A DNA stretch of 64,000 bases. Source: J051 sp040289295 (GTDB lineage Bacteria > Armatimonadota > Fimbriimonadia > Fimbriimonadales > ATM1). Where the stretch lies: positions 14,499-78,498 of the forward strand of contig PSLA01000010.1 of assembly GCA_040289295.1 (NCBI GenBank). Reading direction: 5' to 3'. The notes under the pieces are model-generated. The model ran no database searches. It saw nothing but the letters and a program-made list of their open reading frames with translations, and was not told the origin of the DNA. Below, in pieces: positions 7,563 through 16,888 of the stretch (its first letter is position 1; each line of letters begins with the position of its first letter). The position numbers and the translations under genes were made by a program.

Positions 7563-8606
7563 CGCGAGCCTTCGGTGAGGGGCAGCGCGCGCGCGACGGA
7601 CCGCGCTTCGCCGCCCGAACCCGTACCAACTCCGCTGCGATGCTCACCGCGATCTCCTCGACCGACTCGGCGCCGATATCCAAACCCATCGGTGATTGCA
7701 CCGCGTCAAACTGCTCGTTCGTGCAAATGCCCTCGCCGACCATCTCCTTGCGAATCACTTCCCTCTTGCGCCTGCTTCCGATCATGCCGAGGTAGGCGCG
7801 CTCGGAATGGATGACTTCTCTGAGCACCCGCGCATCGTTGCGGTGTCCGCGCGTTACCACGCAAAGGTACGTGTCTCCGTCGGTTTGCATCTGGCGCGCG
7901 TACGCTTCCGGTGCCATGCAAACGCGGTCGTGCGCAATGGGTAGGGCGCGCTCGGTCAACAGGTCTTGCCTGTCGTCTACAACCGTAACGCGAAAGCCGA
8001 GCGACGCGCCCAGTTTCGCTACCTCCCTCCCGACATGACCAGCGCCAAAGATGACCAGTCGCTCAGGTGGCACCACCGGCTCGAGGAAGCGCGCCCCGAC
8101 GAGCGTCTCGCGCCGCAGTCGCATCGCGTCCATCGCCGCCTCGTCGCCGCAGCATTCCGCGCGGAGCCGGAAGCGTAGGTTCCCTCGCGCAAGGTCGTAC
8201 TCGATAACGCCGGTCGCTCCCTCTCCCCCTGGGAGAGGGTCGGGGTGAGGGGGTTCATGCGCACGCCTGAGCTCCGAGACCAGCGTGTCGGAGGATGGCA
8301 GCAACAGCACCAGTACCCGGCCGCCGCAAATCAGGCCATCGTCCCACCCAAAGTCATCGTCGAGGCGAAACTCCCGGCAGATGAATTTGCCGCTGTACAT
8401 CGCCTGTAGCGCAAGGCGCCGGCACTCGGCTTCGAGACACCCCCCGNNNNNNNNNNNNNNNNNNNNNNNNNNNNNNNNNNNNNNNNNNNNNNNNNNNNNN
8501 NNNNNNNNNNNNNNNNTGCCGAGCCGCTCCGCCCCACAACCACGGCGAGGCAGAACTCCACACCCTTCTCGTGCAACGCACACGCCTGCTCAAGCACGAA
8601 CCGCAT
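7549..8606 (-). CDS. XdhC family molybdenum-hydroxylase accessory protein, with assembly gap
   Basis: XdhC proteins insert or sulfurate the molybdenum cofactor of xanthine dehydrogenase-type enzymes. The N-terminus (LEQACALHEKGVEFCLAVVV then GRSGSA) is read from ATG 8606. After a 70-base run of N the frame resumes at GGCLEAECRRLAL, and only the conserved segment expected there is missing. The C-terminal Rossmann domain is clear: LVIFGAGHVGREVAKLGASL, then VTRGHRNDARVL and IGSRRKREV. Between the two halves the gene contains a family A repeat in frame (translated PPHPDPLPGGEGATG), an extra segment relative to the family. No xdhA/B genes are near. Reading frame across the gap is assumed. Confidence 0.8.
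8219..8251 (+). repeat. Family A palindromic repeat inside xdhC
   Basis: Core CCCTCTCCCCCT, GGGAGAGGG, TCGGGGTGAGGG. It is translated on the minus strand as part of the xdhC linker without breaking the frame. Confidence 0.9.
8447..8516. other. Assembly gap of 70 N within xdhC
   Basis: A run of undetermined bases; the flanks belong to the same xdhC gene, with about 23 codons missing. Confidence 0.99.
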
Positions 8607-8912
8607 TCTTTCCTACTACCGTACCGTACGGCACGGTCGTTCCGCCCAGCAGGCGATCGGGGACGGCATTGTGCCTGCCCACTTTCGCGCCTGCCCACGA
8701 AAATGGGTGGGCCCACAACCCATGGCATGCGTCCGCAGCGAGTTGGTTGGCGCAACGCCATGTTCGAAGGGAAAGTGACCATCCCGGCAAGCCTACAGCA
8801 AACCAAAGAGAGGGCAAGCGTCTCCGCAAGCCAAAACACGCCGCCGCGAACCGAAACACCGTGTTCGCGAGACGCTCACGCTCCCTGGTGCGTGAGGCAG
8901 GCGACACCCGCG
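8607..8912. repeat. Intergenic region with family B repeat pair
   Basis: No gene is seen in these 306 bases. A minus-oriented family B unit (GGCAAGCGTCTCCGCAAG, about 8813-8830) is followed by a plus-oriented unit (GTTCGCGAGACGCTCACG then CTCCCT, about 8863-8886), so the two form an inverted pair. Near 8621-8640 there is a small palindrome around CCGTACCGTACGGCACGG. These structures separate the xdhC start from the 3' end of the HMT-MTHFR gene. Confidence 0.65.
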
Positions 8913-10753
8913 TTAGAGCACCGCTTCCATTACCCGCGCGGCGGTTTCGTGCCTGCCAAACGGAGGCATAAGGTACAGCCCATCTGCTATCCCCGGTAGC
9001 CGGGCGCAGAAGTCCTGCGCCACCTCAATGCCCACTTCGAGCGCCGCTTCCTCGTCCACCTCAACCATTCTTTTCCGCAACCAGTCAGGAATCTCGATTC
9101 CCGGTACTTCGTTATGCATAAACTCCGCGTGGCGCGCGCTTCGAAGCGGCAGGCAGCCGATCAGGATTGGTCGGTCGAGGTCTCGCGCGGTTTGGATCGC
9201 GCGCTCGAGGTGTCTCTCCTCAAAGATCGGTTGCGTGTAGATCAGTTGCGCGCCAGCCTCCACCTTACGCTTCAACCGGTCCGACTCCTTATGGAAGTCC
9301 GCCGCAAGAGGATTGAACGCAACAGCGATGGTGAAGGCGCACTTGCGGCCCACCCTGTTCCCGGCCAGGTCAAGGCCCTCGTTGAAGCGAGAAAGCACGC
9401 GCACCAATCCCACTGAATCAATGTCAAACACGCTCGTCGCGGCTGGAAAGTCGCCGATGTTTGCCGGATCCCCCGTTATTGGAAGCACGTTGCGAATTCC
9501 CAGCGCGTGCGCCCCCAAAAGGTCCGCCTGCAGCGCAAGCAGGTTCCGATCGCGGCAAGCGACGTGCATCATCGCTTCGATGCCCACTTGCTGTTGGATG
9601 AGATGGCACACTGCAAGCGGAGCCATGCGCAGGCGTGCGCGTGCGCCATCGCTGATGTCGATCATGTCCGCGCCCTTCTCTTTGAGCGCCGCCGCGCCCT
9701 CGAGCACGCGGGAAGTGTCAAGACCTCGCGGCAGGTCCAGCTCCACGGTGATGACAAACTTTTTGCCGAGCTTGCGGCTCAGTTCGCTCGGCTCCGATTC
9801 CGGTAACTCCTCTGCCCCCTCTCCCTCTGGGAGAGGGGCGGGGTGAGGGNNNNNNNNNNNNNNNNNNNNNNNNNNNNNNNNNNNNNNNNNNNNNNNNNNN
9901 NNNNNNNNNNNNNNNNNNNNNNNNNNNNNNNNGAGCCGGCAGAATGCCGCAGCAGCCGCCGATCAGGTTCGCCCCGGCATCCGCCAACCGCGCCGCTGCA
10001 CGCCCAAAGTACTCGGGCGTCGTGTCGTAAAGCACTTCCTTCCCCACCGTCTGAGGCAGCCCAGGCGTCGGCATCGCCAAAATTGGAAAGTCGCCCCCCC
10101 GCGCCATCCAGCGGACGACATCGTACATCCTCTGCGGACCGACGACGCAGTTGGCACCGACAACATCCGCGCCCATCTCATGGATTCTCCTCGCCACGCG
10201 GAGCGGGTAGCCCTCCGCCAGCGTCTGCCCATCCTCGATGAACGCCTTCGACGATGATGGGCAGGTCGGAGTAGCGGCGAACGGCGGCAACCGCGATCTC
10301 CAGCTCCTTGAGGTCCGCGAACGTTTCGAGGATGATTCCGTCAACCCCCACCTCCAGCAAGGCCCTAGCTTGGGTCTCGAACTCCTTCTCCGCCTCATTC
10401 GCCTCCAACATCCCCATCGGCACTAGCGGTTTCCCAACCGGCCCGATTGACCCCAGGACGAAAGCGCCCTCCGCCGCCTTCTTTGCAAGACGCGCGCCTG
10501 CGCGCACGATCTCCGCAACGTCATAAGGTGGCTCGCCCTGCGGCCATCGGAAGCGGCTGATGCCATACGTGTTTGTCTCGATGACCTCCGCACCCGCCGC
10601 CACGTACTCCGCATGCACCTTCAGAACCAGCTCAGGCGCTTCAACGTTCGCTGACGCGGGCAACCGTTCACCCCACCCGAGCGCCCGCAGCCGCGTTCCG
10701 ATCGCGCCGTCAACAACCAGAACGCCCTCGCGAACCGCTTCGAGAAACCCCAT
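8913..10753 (-). CDS. Bifunctional homocysteine S-methyltransferase / methylenetetrahydrofolate reductase, frameshifted and gapped
   Basis: The N-terminal half (from ATG 10753) is a homocysteine methyltransferase barrel: VVDGAIGTRLRALGWG at the start, a Cys in GANCVVGP, and the zinc-binding pair in GGCCGILPA. The C-terminal half, from about 9770 down, is a MetF-type FAD reductase (KFVITVELDLPRGLDTS, later AGAQLIYTQPIFE). Fusions of this kind of about 600 residues are known; they link one-carbon units to methionine synthesis. Three defects are visible: a one-base frameshift near 10243-10248 (frame changes from DLPIIVEG to AFIEDGQTLAEG), an N run at 9850-9932, and a family A repeat translated in the interdomain linker (PHPAPLPEGEGAEE). 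The stop of mrp lies 6 bases upstream, so the genes form an operon. Confidence 0.82.
9815..9849 (+). repeat. Family A palindromic repeat in HMT-MTHFR linker
   Basis: Core CCCCCTCTCCCTCTGGGAG then AGGGGCGGGGTGAGGG. It directly borders an N gap, as expected if the repeat broke the assembly. Confidence 0.9.
9850..9932. other. Assembly gap of 83 N within the HMT-MTHFR gene
   Basis: Undetermined bases between the HMT zinc motif and the MTHFR domain, abutting a family A repeat. Confidence 0.99.
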
Positions 10754-10758
10754 GCCCG

Positions 10759-11832
10759 TCAGGTGATCTCCCGAACGAGATTCTTCTCCGCGTAGGCGCG
10801 CTTGCTGACCTCACGTGCCAATTCGCCTGCGATGCCCCGGAACGCCTTCGCACTTGGGGAGTCGGGTTCGGAGACGACGACCGGCACCCCGCTGTCGCCC
10901 GAAGCGCTTACCGCTGGGTCGAGTGGAATCTTGCCAAGCAGAGGCGCGCGATACCGCTTGGCTATCTCTTCGCCCCTTCCCGCGCCGAAGATCTCTGTCG
11001 CCTCGGCGCATTTCGGGCAAAGGAACGTTCCCATGTTTTCCACGATCCCCAGAAGTGAGGTATCCATCCGGTTGAATAACGCGACAGAGTGGCCTGCGAT
11101 TTGAGACGCCACGTCGTGCGGCGTAATGACGAGCACGACGCCCGTTAGCGACACGAGCTGGGCGAGCGACATCGGCGCGTCACCCGTGCCTGGCGGCAGG
11201 TCAACTACCAAATAGTCCAACTCGCCCCATTGCACATCGGCGAGCAACTGCTTCACGGTCCCTGCCACCATCGGCCCGCGCCACAGCACCGCCTGCCCTT
11301 CTTCCAGCAAGAATCCCAACGACATCACCTTTAACCCGAAGCGCTCTATGGGCACGATCCGCCCCTTCTCCACGTTCGGGCGTTCCTCTCTGCATCCCAG
11401 CAGCAGCGGGATCGTCGGCCCGTACACGTCAGCGTCCATCAAGCCCACCGTGGCGCCCGTCTCACGCAACGCAACCGCAAGGTTCGCCGCCACCGTGCTC
11501 TTGCCAACGCCCCCTTTGCCACTCGCAACCGCAATCACGTTCCGCACGCCCGGAAGCATCTCCACCTCTTCGTTGGTTTGCCGTACTCGAGCCGCCATAT
11601 CCACAACCACAGCCTGAACTCCGTCTAGCGCGCGGATGACGCGTTCGCACTGCGCCTGCAGTTCATCCTTAACGGGGCAGGCGGGCGTTGTCAGCTCGAC
11701 CTTGGCATACACCGATGCGCCCTCGATGCGCACCTCCTTGACGAACCCGAGCGTGACAATGTCCCGCCTGAGGTCCGGGTCTTGCACTTGACGCAACGCG
11801 TCGAAAACCGATTCCTCGGAAAGCTGTGGCAT
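10759..11832 (-). CDS. mrp: Mrp/ApbC/NBP35-type Fe-S cluster carrier ATPase
   Basis: 357 residues from ATG 11832 (a GTG three codons upstream is an alternative). Residues 1-80 are the MIP18/DUF59 domain (DALRQVQDPDLRRDIVTLGF). The rest is a deviant Walker A ATPase: GKGGVGKST at about 106-114, the DADVYGPTIP segment, and the CxxC pair in LCPKCAEATEIFG that bridges an Fe-S cluster in the dimer. These cytosolic proteins deliver Fe-S clusters to apo-enzymes. Length and domain order are normal. It precedes the HMT-MTHFR gene by 5 bases. A family A repeat occupies its upstream region. Confidence 0.93.
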   Translation of the reverse strand: MPQLSEESVFDALRQVQDPDLRRDIVTLGFVKEVRIEGASVYAKVELTTPACPVKDELQAQCERVIRALDGVQAVVVDMAARVRQTNEEVEMLPGVRNVIAVASGKGGVGKSTVAANLAVALRETGATVGLMDADVYGPTIPLLLGCREERPNVEKGRIVPIERFGLKVMSLGFLLEEGQAVLWRGPMVAGTVKQLLADVQWGELDYLVVDLPPGTGDAPMSLAQLVSLTGVVLVITPHDVASQIAGHSVALFNRMDTSLLGIVENMGTFLCPKCAEATEIFGAGRGEEIAKRYRAPLLGKIPLDPAVSASGDSGVPVVVSEPDSPSAKAFRGIAGELAREVSKRAYAEKNLVREIT

Positions 11833-11847
11833 GATGAACACAGTCTA

Positions 11848-11882
11848 CCCCCCCTCCCCCTGGGAGAGGGCCGGGGTGAGGG
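11848..11882 (+). repeat. Family A palindromic repeat between RND and mrp
   Basis: CCCCTCCCCCTGGGAGAGGG followed by CCGGGGTGAGGG. It fills almost the whole 63-base spacer and could act as a terminator hairpin for the RND operon. Confidence 0.9.
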
Positions 11883-11895
11883 AGCCGGCTACGCG

Positions 11896-14800
11896 TTACT
11901 CGACTTTATCGGGCACTTCGCCTGGTTTCCGCGCGCCTTCGCCTTTGCCGTCGCCACTGGGGCGCTCGCCATTCGCACTGCGTTGTTTCAACATCCCTCC
12001 GGTAATCGCGCGCATCCTGGCGCCGATGTGGCGCGAGAGGTCGTCGAAGATCGTGTAACTGCAAGGGATGACAAACAGCGTGAGCAACGTTGAGACGCTC
12101 ATTCCCCCGATGATGATGACGCCCAGCGGCGATCGGAACTCTGAGCCACGTCCCAGAGACACGGCAAGCGGAATCATAGCGAGAACGAGCGCAAGCGTGG
12201 TCATCAGAATCGGGCGCATCCGCGTGCGCCCAGACTCAAGCAGCGCCTCATGCCGACTCAAGCCCCTCTCACGGAGCGTGTTAGCAAAGTCCACGAGCAG
12301 AATGGCGTTCTTGCCAACCAAGCCGATGAGCATAATCACCGCAATGAAGCCGACGATGTCGAACGCCTTTCCCGTAATCATCAACGCCAGCAACGCGCCA
12401 ACCATCGCTTGCGGCTGCGCCAACTGTATGATGAACGGATAGAGCAGGTTGTCGAACAGCGCCGCAAGCACCATGTACACGAAGATGATGGCGAGGATGA
12501 ACGCAACCGCCATGTGCCCCTGCTCGTTCTGCTGCGCTTGGTTCTGCCCCAACTCTTGCCATACAACTCCTTCCCCAAGGTCTGTGTTCCGCAAAATCTC
12601 TCTTAACCGCGCGCCAGTCGAACCAGCCACGTAGCCCGGCAGCAGATATCCGTAGACTGTAACCTGACGTTGGCGATCCAGTCGCTCAACCTTGTCCTGT
12701 TTCACCGTCCGCTTTATCTGCGCTACATCGCCGAGCAGCACGGCCTGTCCCTGGCGGAACGTAATGGGAACGTTCGCCAGCTCACTCACTTGCTTGCGAG
12801 TGTCGTCGCTCAGGTTGATGCGGATGTCGTATTCTCTGCCCGATTCGCGGTATTTCGCGTCGTTGTTGCCTTCGTAAAACACCCGCAGCACCGCTCCCAT
12901 CTGCGCCACGGAGAGGTTGTTGTCCGCCAACTTCGTGCGGTCCGGAATCACCGAGAGTTCCGGCTTGCCAGGCTTCGATGAAAGCCCGACGTTCACCACC
13001 CCATCTAGCCCACGCAAGACTTCGGCGACCTTCTGGGCGGCAGGCAAAGCGTTCGCAGGGTTGAGGCTACGCACCGCAACCCGGATGTCCCCACCAGGCC
13101 CAAAGTTGTTTTGGCCATGCACTACGATCTCGGCGCCGGGCACTTTGCCAATCCGCTGCATTAACTCTGTCTGAATCGTCGTTTGCACCCGGGTGCGCAG
13201 ACTGTCGTCATCCTTCTTCCAAAACTCGATGGTGTCGAGAAGCGCACGCTTCGGCTTTAGCGAGACAGACAGGCTGGCGTATTGCGATCCTGTGTTCCCC
13301 ACACCGGACCCACCGGACGACTGCCGCCCAACCAGAGACGTAACGTAGTCCACCTCTGGTATGCCCATCGCTGCCTCCTCGACACGCTTGACCACCGAGA
13401 GGGTGCGCTCGAGTGATGACCCCGGAGGGAGCGTAACGTCCACTTGGATCAGCCCCGACTCGACGTTCGGGAAGAAAGTGAACTGAAAGAGTGGTGCTCC
13501 CTTGAGCCCTGCGAAGAAGTGCCCGACGGCGCTTGCCCCCGCCATCGCCACGGCGAACACGAAGGCGCCAACAAGGTTTGCGCGCAGTCGGCGCGCCCGG
13601 TTCGACCCGAAAAGGGAAACACTGACGGCAACCACGACACCAATGATCAGGAAGAACCGCCCCGGCGAAAGCGACTTCGCGTAACTGGGCATAAAGCTAC
13701 CGAAGATAACGAGGACAACACCGATGAGCGCGCCCAGGCCAATCCAAATGACCCACCACCTGTGGCGCAGACCCCAGTCCAACCCGGCTTTGTATGCATC
13801 GGCGAAGGCGTGCAGGCGCCGCTCGAACCAGCCCGAGAATCCTCGCTCTGCTTCGCGGTATTCGTTCTCTCGGTACCAGCGGCTGGCGAGCATTGGTGTA
13901 AGGGTGAAAGAGACGAAAAGGGAAAACAGGGTTGCGGCGACTACGGTGAGGGCAAACGGGCGCATGAACTGGCCGACGATGCCTCCCATCAGGGCAATAG
14001 GGATGAAGACCACAACGTCCACAAGAGTGATGGAGACGGCCGCGAGGCCGATCTCCATGCGACCGTTGAACGCTGCGTCCGCCGGCGCCTCGCCCATCGT
14101 CAGATGCCGATATGTGTTCTCTAGCACCACGATGGCATCGTCAACGAGGATGCCGATTGCCAGCGACAGCCCAAGCATCGTCATGGTGTTTAGTGTGAAC
14201 CCCAACGCCGATATCGCGGCGAACGCTGCAAACAACGACGTTGGTATCGCAAGCGCCACAATCAACGTTCCACGAACGTTGTGCAAAAAGATGTAAATGA
14301 TGAGGACAACCAGCCCAATACCAAACACGAGCGCGATGTAGAGGTCCTCCAACGATTCGTTCACCCGGTCAGCGCTCTTCAGCGTCGGTGTAAAGTTCAC
14401 CGGATACACTTGCTCCAGTTCGTCAAGAGCGCTCAGCACGTTCTCTGTGATGGCGACGGTGTTCCCCTCGCGCGTCTTTTGAACGGTCATCACCACGGCG
14501 TCGCGACCGTTGATCCTGCTGATTTCGGTTCGCTCGGCTGGACCGTCGGTCACCGTCGCGATGTCCTTTAGCCGCACGATGGCAGGAGGGGTGTTCGGGT
14601 TCTGGCGGTCCGTTATCGGGATGACGAGATTGCGCAATTCGTCCACTGAGCTGAACTCGCCGCTCATTCGGACGCCCACCTCAGTGCTCCCCCTTTCGAT
14701 GCGACCGCTCGGCACATCCAGCGTAGAACCCGCCACCGCGTCCAGCACTTCTCGAATGCCCAAGCCATAACTCATTAGCCGCCGGCTATCAACTGCCACA

Positions 14801-15354
14801 CGAATTTCTCGCACCTCGCCGCCGCGAACCGAAACCTCCGCCACCCCCTCGATGCGCGCAAGAAGCGCCCGGATCCTGTCGTCCACCAAATCCCTCAACT
14901 GTAGCGACGAAAGCACGTCGCTCTCCACTGCAATCGACAAAATCGGCTGCGCCGTCACGTTGAGCTTGCTAACGACCGGACGCTCCGTGTCCCGCGGCAA
15001 GAAGCCAGTTATCGAGTTCACCTTCGAAGTCACTTCTTGCAGCGCGACATCCGAGTTAACACCCAACTCGAACTCGAACGAAACCACGCTCAGCCCCTCC
15101 AACGAGGTGGACTGAATCTGCTTGAGCCCCTCCACGCTCGTCACGGCGTCCTCGATCCGCTTCGTCACGAGCGTCTCAATCTCCTCGGGGCCGGCGCCCG
15201 GATACGAGGTCGTCACGGTGACGAAAGGGAAGTCCACCTCCGGGTTCTGCTCGCGAGGCATGCTCCTCAAGCCGAGGTAGCCCAATACGAGCATGGCAAG
15301 CATCGCCATCAGAACCCAGACCGGCCTGCGAATTGCGGCAAGCGTGAGATTCAC
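11896..15354 (-). CDS. RND efflux transporter permease (HAE1/AcrB class)
   Basis: 1152 residues starting at GTG 15354 (VNLTLAAIRRPVWVLM). The frame runs 39 codons further upstream through a repeat and the adaptor gene, but this start fits the family. It has the usual 12-helix plan with two large periplasmic loops; GILVDDAIVVLEN carries the Asp pair used for proton relay, and the terminal KNAILLVDFAN is typical. It pumps hydrophobic drugs or metabolites in complex with the adaptor and TolC-like protein encoded just upstream. About 100 extra residues in the middle (a second hydrophobic pair near 13530-13720) make it longer than AcrB. The Shine-Dalgarno-like GGTGAGGG lies inside a family A repeat. 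Confidence 0.93.
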   Translation of the reverse strand: MNLTLAAIRRPVWVLMAMLAMLVLGYLGLRSMPREQNPEVDFPFVTVTTSYPGAGPEEIETLVTKRIEDAVTSVEGLKQIQSTSLEGLSVVSFEFELGVNSDVALQEVTSKVNSITGFLPRDTERPVVSKLNVTAQPILSIAVESDVLSSLQLRDLVDDRIRALLARIEGVAEVSVRGGEVREIRVAVDSRRLMSYGLGIREVLDAVAGSTLDVPSGRIERGSTEVGVRMSGEFSSVDELRNLVIPITDRQNPNTPPAIVRLKDIATVTDGPAERTEISRINGRDAVVMTVQKTREGNTVAITENVLSALDELEQVYPVNFTPTLKSADRVNESLEDLYIALVFGIGLVVLIIYIFLHNVRGTLIVALAIPTSLFAAFAAISALGFTLNTMTMLGLSLAIGILVDDAIVVLENTYRHLTMGEAPADAAFNGRMEIGLAAVSITLVDVVVFIPIALMGGIVGQFMRPFALTVVAATLFSLFVSFTLTPMLASRWYRENEYREAERGFSGWFERRLHAFADAYKAGLDWGLRHRWWVIWIGLGALIGVVLVIFGSFMPSYAKSLSPGRFFLIIGVVVAVSVSLFGSNRARRLRANLVGAFVFAVAMAGASAVGHFFAGLKGAPLFQFTFFPNVESGLIQVDVTLPPGSSLERTLSVVKRVEEAAMGIPEVDYVTSLVGRQSSGGSGVGNTGSQYASLSVSLKPKRALLDTIEFWKKDDDSLRTRVQTTIQTELMQRIGKVPGAEIVVHGQNNFGPGGDIRVAVRSLNPANALPAAQKVAEVLRGLDGVVNVGLSSKPGKPELSVIPDRTKLADNNLSVAQMGAVLRVFYEGNNDAKYRESGREYDIRINLSDDTRKQVSELANVPITFRQGQAVLLGDVAQIKRTVKQDKVERLDRQRQVTVYGYLLPGYVAGSTGARLREILRNTDLGEGVVWQELGQNQAQQNEQGHMAVAFILAIIFVYMVLAALFDNLLYPFIIQLAQPQAMVGALLALMITGKAFDIVGFIAVIMLIGLVGKNAILLVDFANTLRERGLSRHEALLESGRTRMRPILMTTLALVLAMIPLAVSLGRGSEFRSPLGVIIIGGMSVSTLLTLFVIPCSYTIFDDLSRHIGARMRAITGGMLKQRSANGERPSGDGKGEGARKPGEVPDKVE

Positions 15355-15361
15355 GGCTGTA

Positions 15362-15397
15362 CCCTCACCCCGGCCCTCTCCCGCCGGGAGAGGGGGG
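15362..15397 (-). repeat. Family A palindromic repeat at the adaptor/RND junction
   Basis: Minus-strand copy (CCCGCCGGGAGAGGG with GGGGTGAGGG). It encodes the last residues and the TGA stop of the adaptor gene and the purine-rich leader just before the RND start. Confidence 0.9.
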
Positions 15398-16888
15398 CTT
15401 TCCCCTCCCAGCCTGCTTCTCCACGCGAATCTTGGATTCACGAAGCAGATTCTCCTTGCCTTGTAGCACAACCTCGTCTTGCTCGGAGACGCCGGTTACT
15501 CTGACCACCGAATCACCTGTCTCAAAGGCCTCCACCTGAACCTTCTCGACCGCGTTGGCGCCCTTGCGAATCCAAACGAAAGCGCTGTCACCCTCTCGAA
15601 CGATCGTCTCCGCAGGAAGCACCAGGCTCTCCGGCAAAACGGCCAACTCGATGCGCCCGCGAGCGAACATGCCGGGGCGGAGGACGCGCTCTGGATCCAT
15701 GATGCCCACCCGAACGCGAAACACGCGGCCGAGCTCCCGTCCAACAGGATTCAGCGCAATCACCTTGCCCTCGAAATCTCGGTTCGGGAGGGCGTCGGCG
15801 CGGATGGTGACGCGCTGCCCTTGCTTCACGCGTAGAATGTCGGTTTCGGACACTTGGGCGTCGAAGTAGACGCCCTGGAGTCCAACGATGGTAGCGACAG
15901 GCGTTCCGGGCGCAACGACCTGTCCGACTTGCGCCGGCTTGCCTGTAACGTATCCGTCGAACGGAGCGACGACGGTAGCGTCGGCAAGCGCGGACTCAGC
16001 GAGACGGAGTGCAGCCCGCGCTTGGGCGACGGCTGCCTCGGCCTGGTCGAGTTGGCGACGGCGCACTGCGTCCATGGCTTTGTTGGCTCGCGCACTGCGG
16101 AGCGCCTCCTCCGCTTGGCGGACGGCCTGCTCGGCCTGCCGAATCTCCTCGGGTCGCGTGCCCTCTACGAGCAAATCGTATGCCTCAACGGCCTGTTGGT
16201 AACCCGCCAACGCCTGGTCATAGATAGCTTGAGCGGCGTCGAGGTCAGCCTTTGCCACCGCTTCCTGTTCATAGAGGCGCCGGACGCGGCTTAAGTCAGC
16301 CTTCGCCTTGTCGAGTTGCGCCTTCGCCTGGTTCACGCGAGCCTTGGCCTGCTCCTTCTCCTGCGTGCGGGCTCCGGCCCGGGCCAGATCGAGCCGCGCC
16401 CTTGCCGACTCCAGTTGCGCCTCTGCCTGGCGGACGGCCGCTTCGGTCTGCTGAGGCGACATGGCGACCTGCAGTTCCGCCTCGGCTTGTCGCCCCAAGG
16501 CCTGTTGCAGCGCGGCGCGAGCCTGCACCACCTGCAGCCGCAGGTCGGTTGTCTCAACCTGCGCGATGGTTTGTCCTGCCTGAACTCGAGAGCCTTCTCG
16601 AACGCTCACGCTGACCAATCGGCCACCAACCTTCGCGCCGACCTGAACGAAGTCGAGCGTGTCGAGGGAGCCGGATACCTCGAGTGTTTCGATCACGTTG
16701 CGACGCTCTGGCTTGACAACAGTGACGGGGATTGTCGTGTCGGCGAGCATCTCCGCTTGCGCCTTGGCGTTTTGTTGCGCCTCGCGGTCCGCGCAGCCAA
16801 GCACGAGCACGACAAACGGTAGCAACAGGGTCAGGCGCTTCCACGAAGCGCACTTCTCGTTGTTCGCTCGATCGGGTTGTGTCCTCAT
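15365..16888 (-). CDS. RND efflux periplasmic adaptor (membrane fusion protein), lipoprotein
   Basis: 507 residues. The N-terminus has a positively charged segment, a hydrophobic helix and a lipobox-like VLGC near residue 32, so it is probably lipid-anchored. A biotinyl-lipoyl half (VGAKVGGRLVSVSVREGSRV) precedes a very long Ala/Gln/Glu/Arg-rich alpha-hairpin (about residues 110-300), then the returning lipoyl half (VVAPFDGYVTGKPAQVG), beta-barrel and membrane-proximal domains. It bridges the RND pump and the TolC-like channel. The last nine residues (PPSPGGRGP and the stop) come from a family A repeat. Its start overlaps the TolC-like stop by 4 bases. Confidence 0.92.
   Translation of the reverse strand: MRTQPDRANNEKCASWKRLTLLLPFVVLVLGCADREAQQNAKAQAEMLADTTIPVTVVKPERRNVIETLEVSGSLDTLDFVQVGAKVGGRLVSVSVREGSRVQAGQTIAQVETTDLRLQVVQARAALQQALGRQAEAELQVAMSPQQTEAAVRQAEAQLESARARLDLARAGARTQEKEQAKARVNQAKAQLDKAKADLSRVRRLYEQEAVAKADLDAAQAIYDQALAGYQQAVEAYDLLVEGTRPEEIRQAEQAVRQAEEALRSARANKAMDAVRRRQLDQAEAAVAQARAALRLAESALADATVVAPFDGYVTGKPAQVGQVVAPGTPVATIVGLQGVYFDAQVSETDILRVKQGQRVTIRADALPNRDFEGKVIALNPVGRELGRVFRVRVGIMDPERVLRPGMFARGRIELAVLPESLVLPAETIVREGDSAFVWIRKGANAVEKVQVEAFETGDSVVRVTGVSEQDEVVLQGKENLLRESKIRVEKQAGRGKPPSPGGRGPG

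Noticed and set aside
13444..14124. Long plus-strand open frame within the RND gene
   Set aside because: Antisense shadow of a clearly conserved transporter; its composition is not protein-like.
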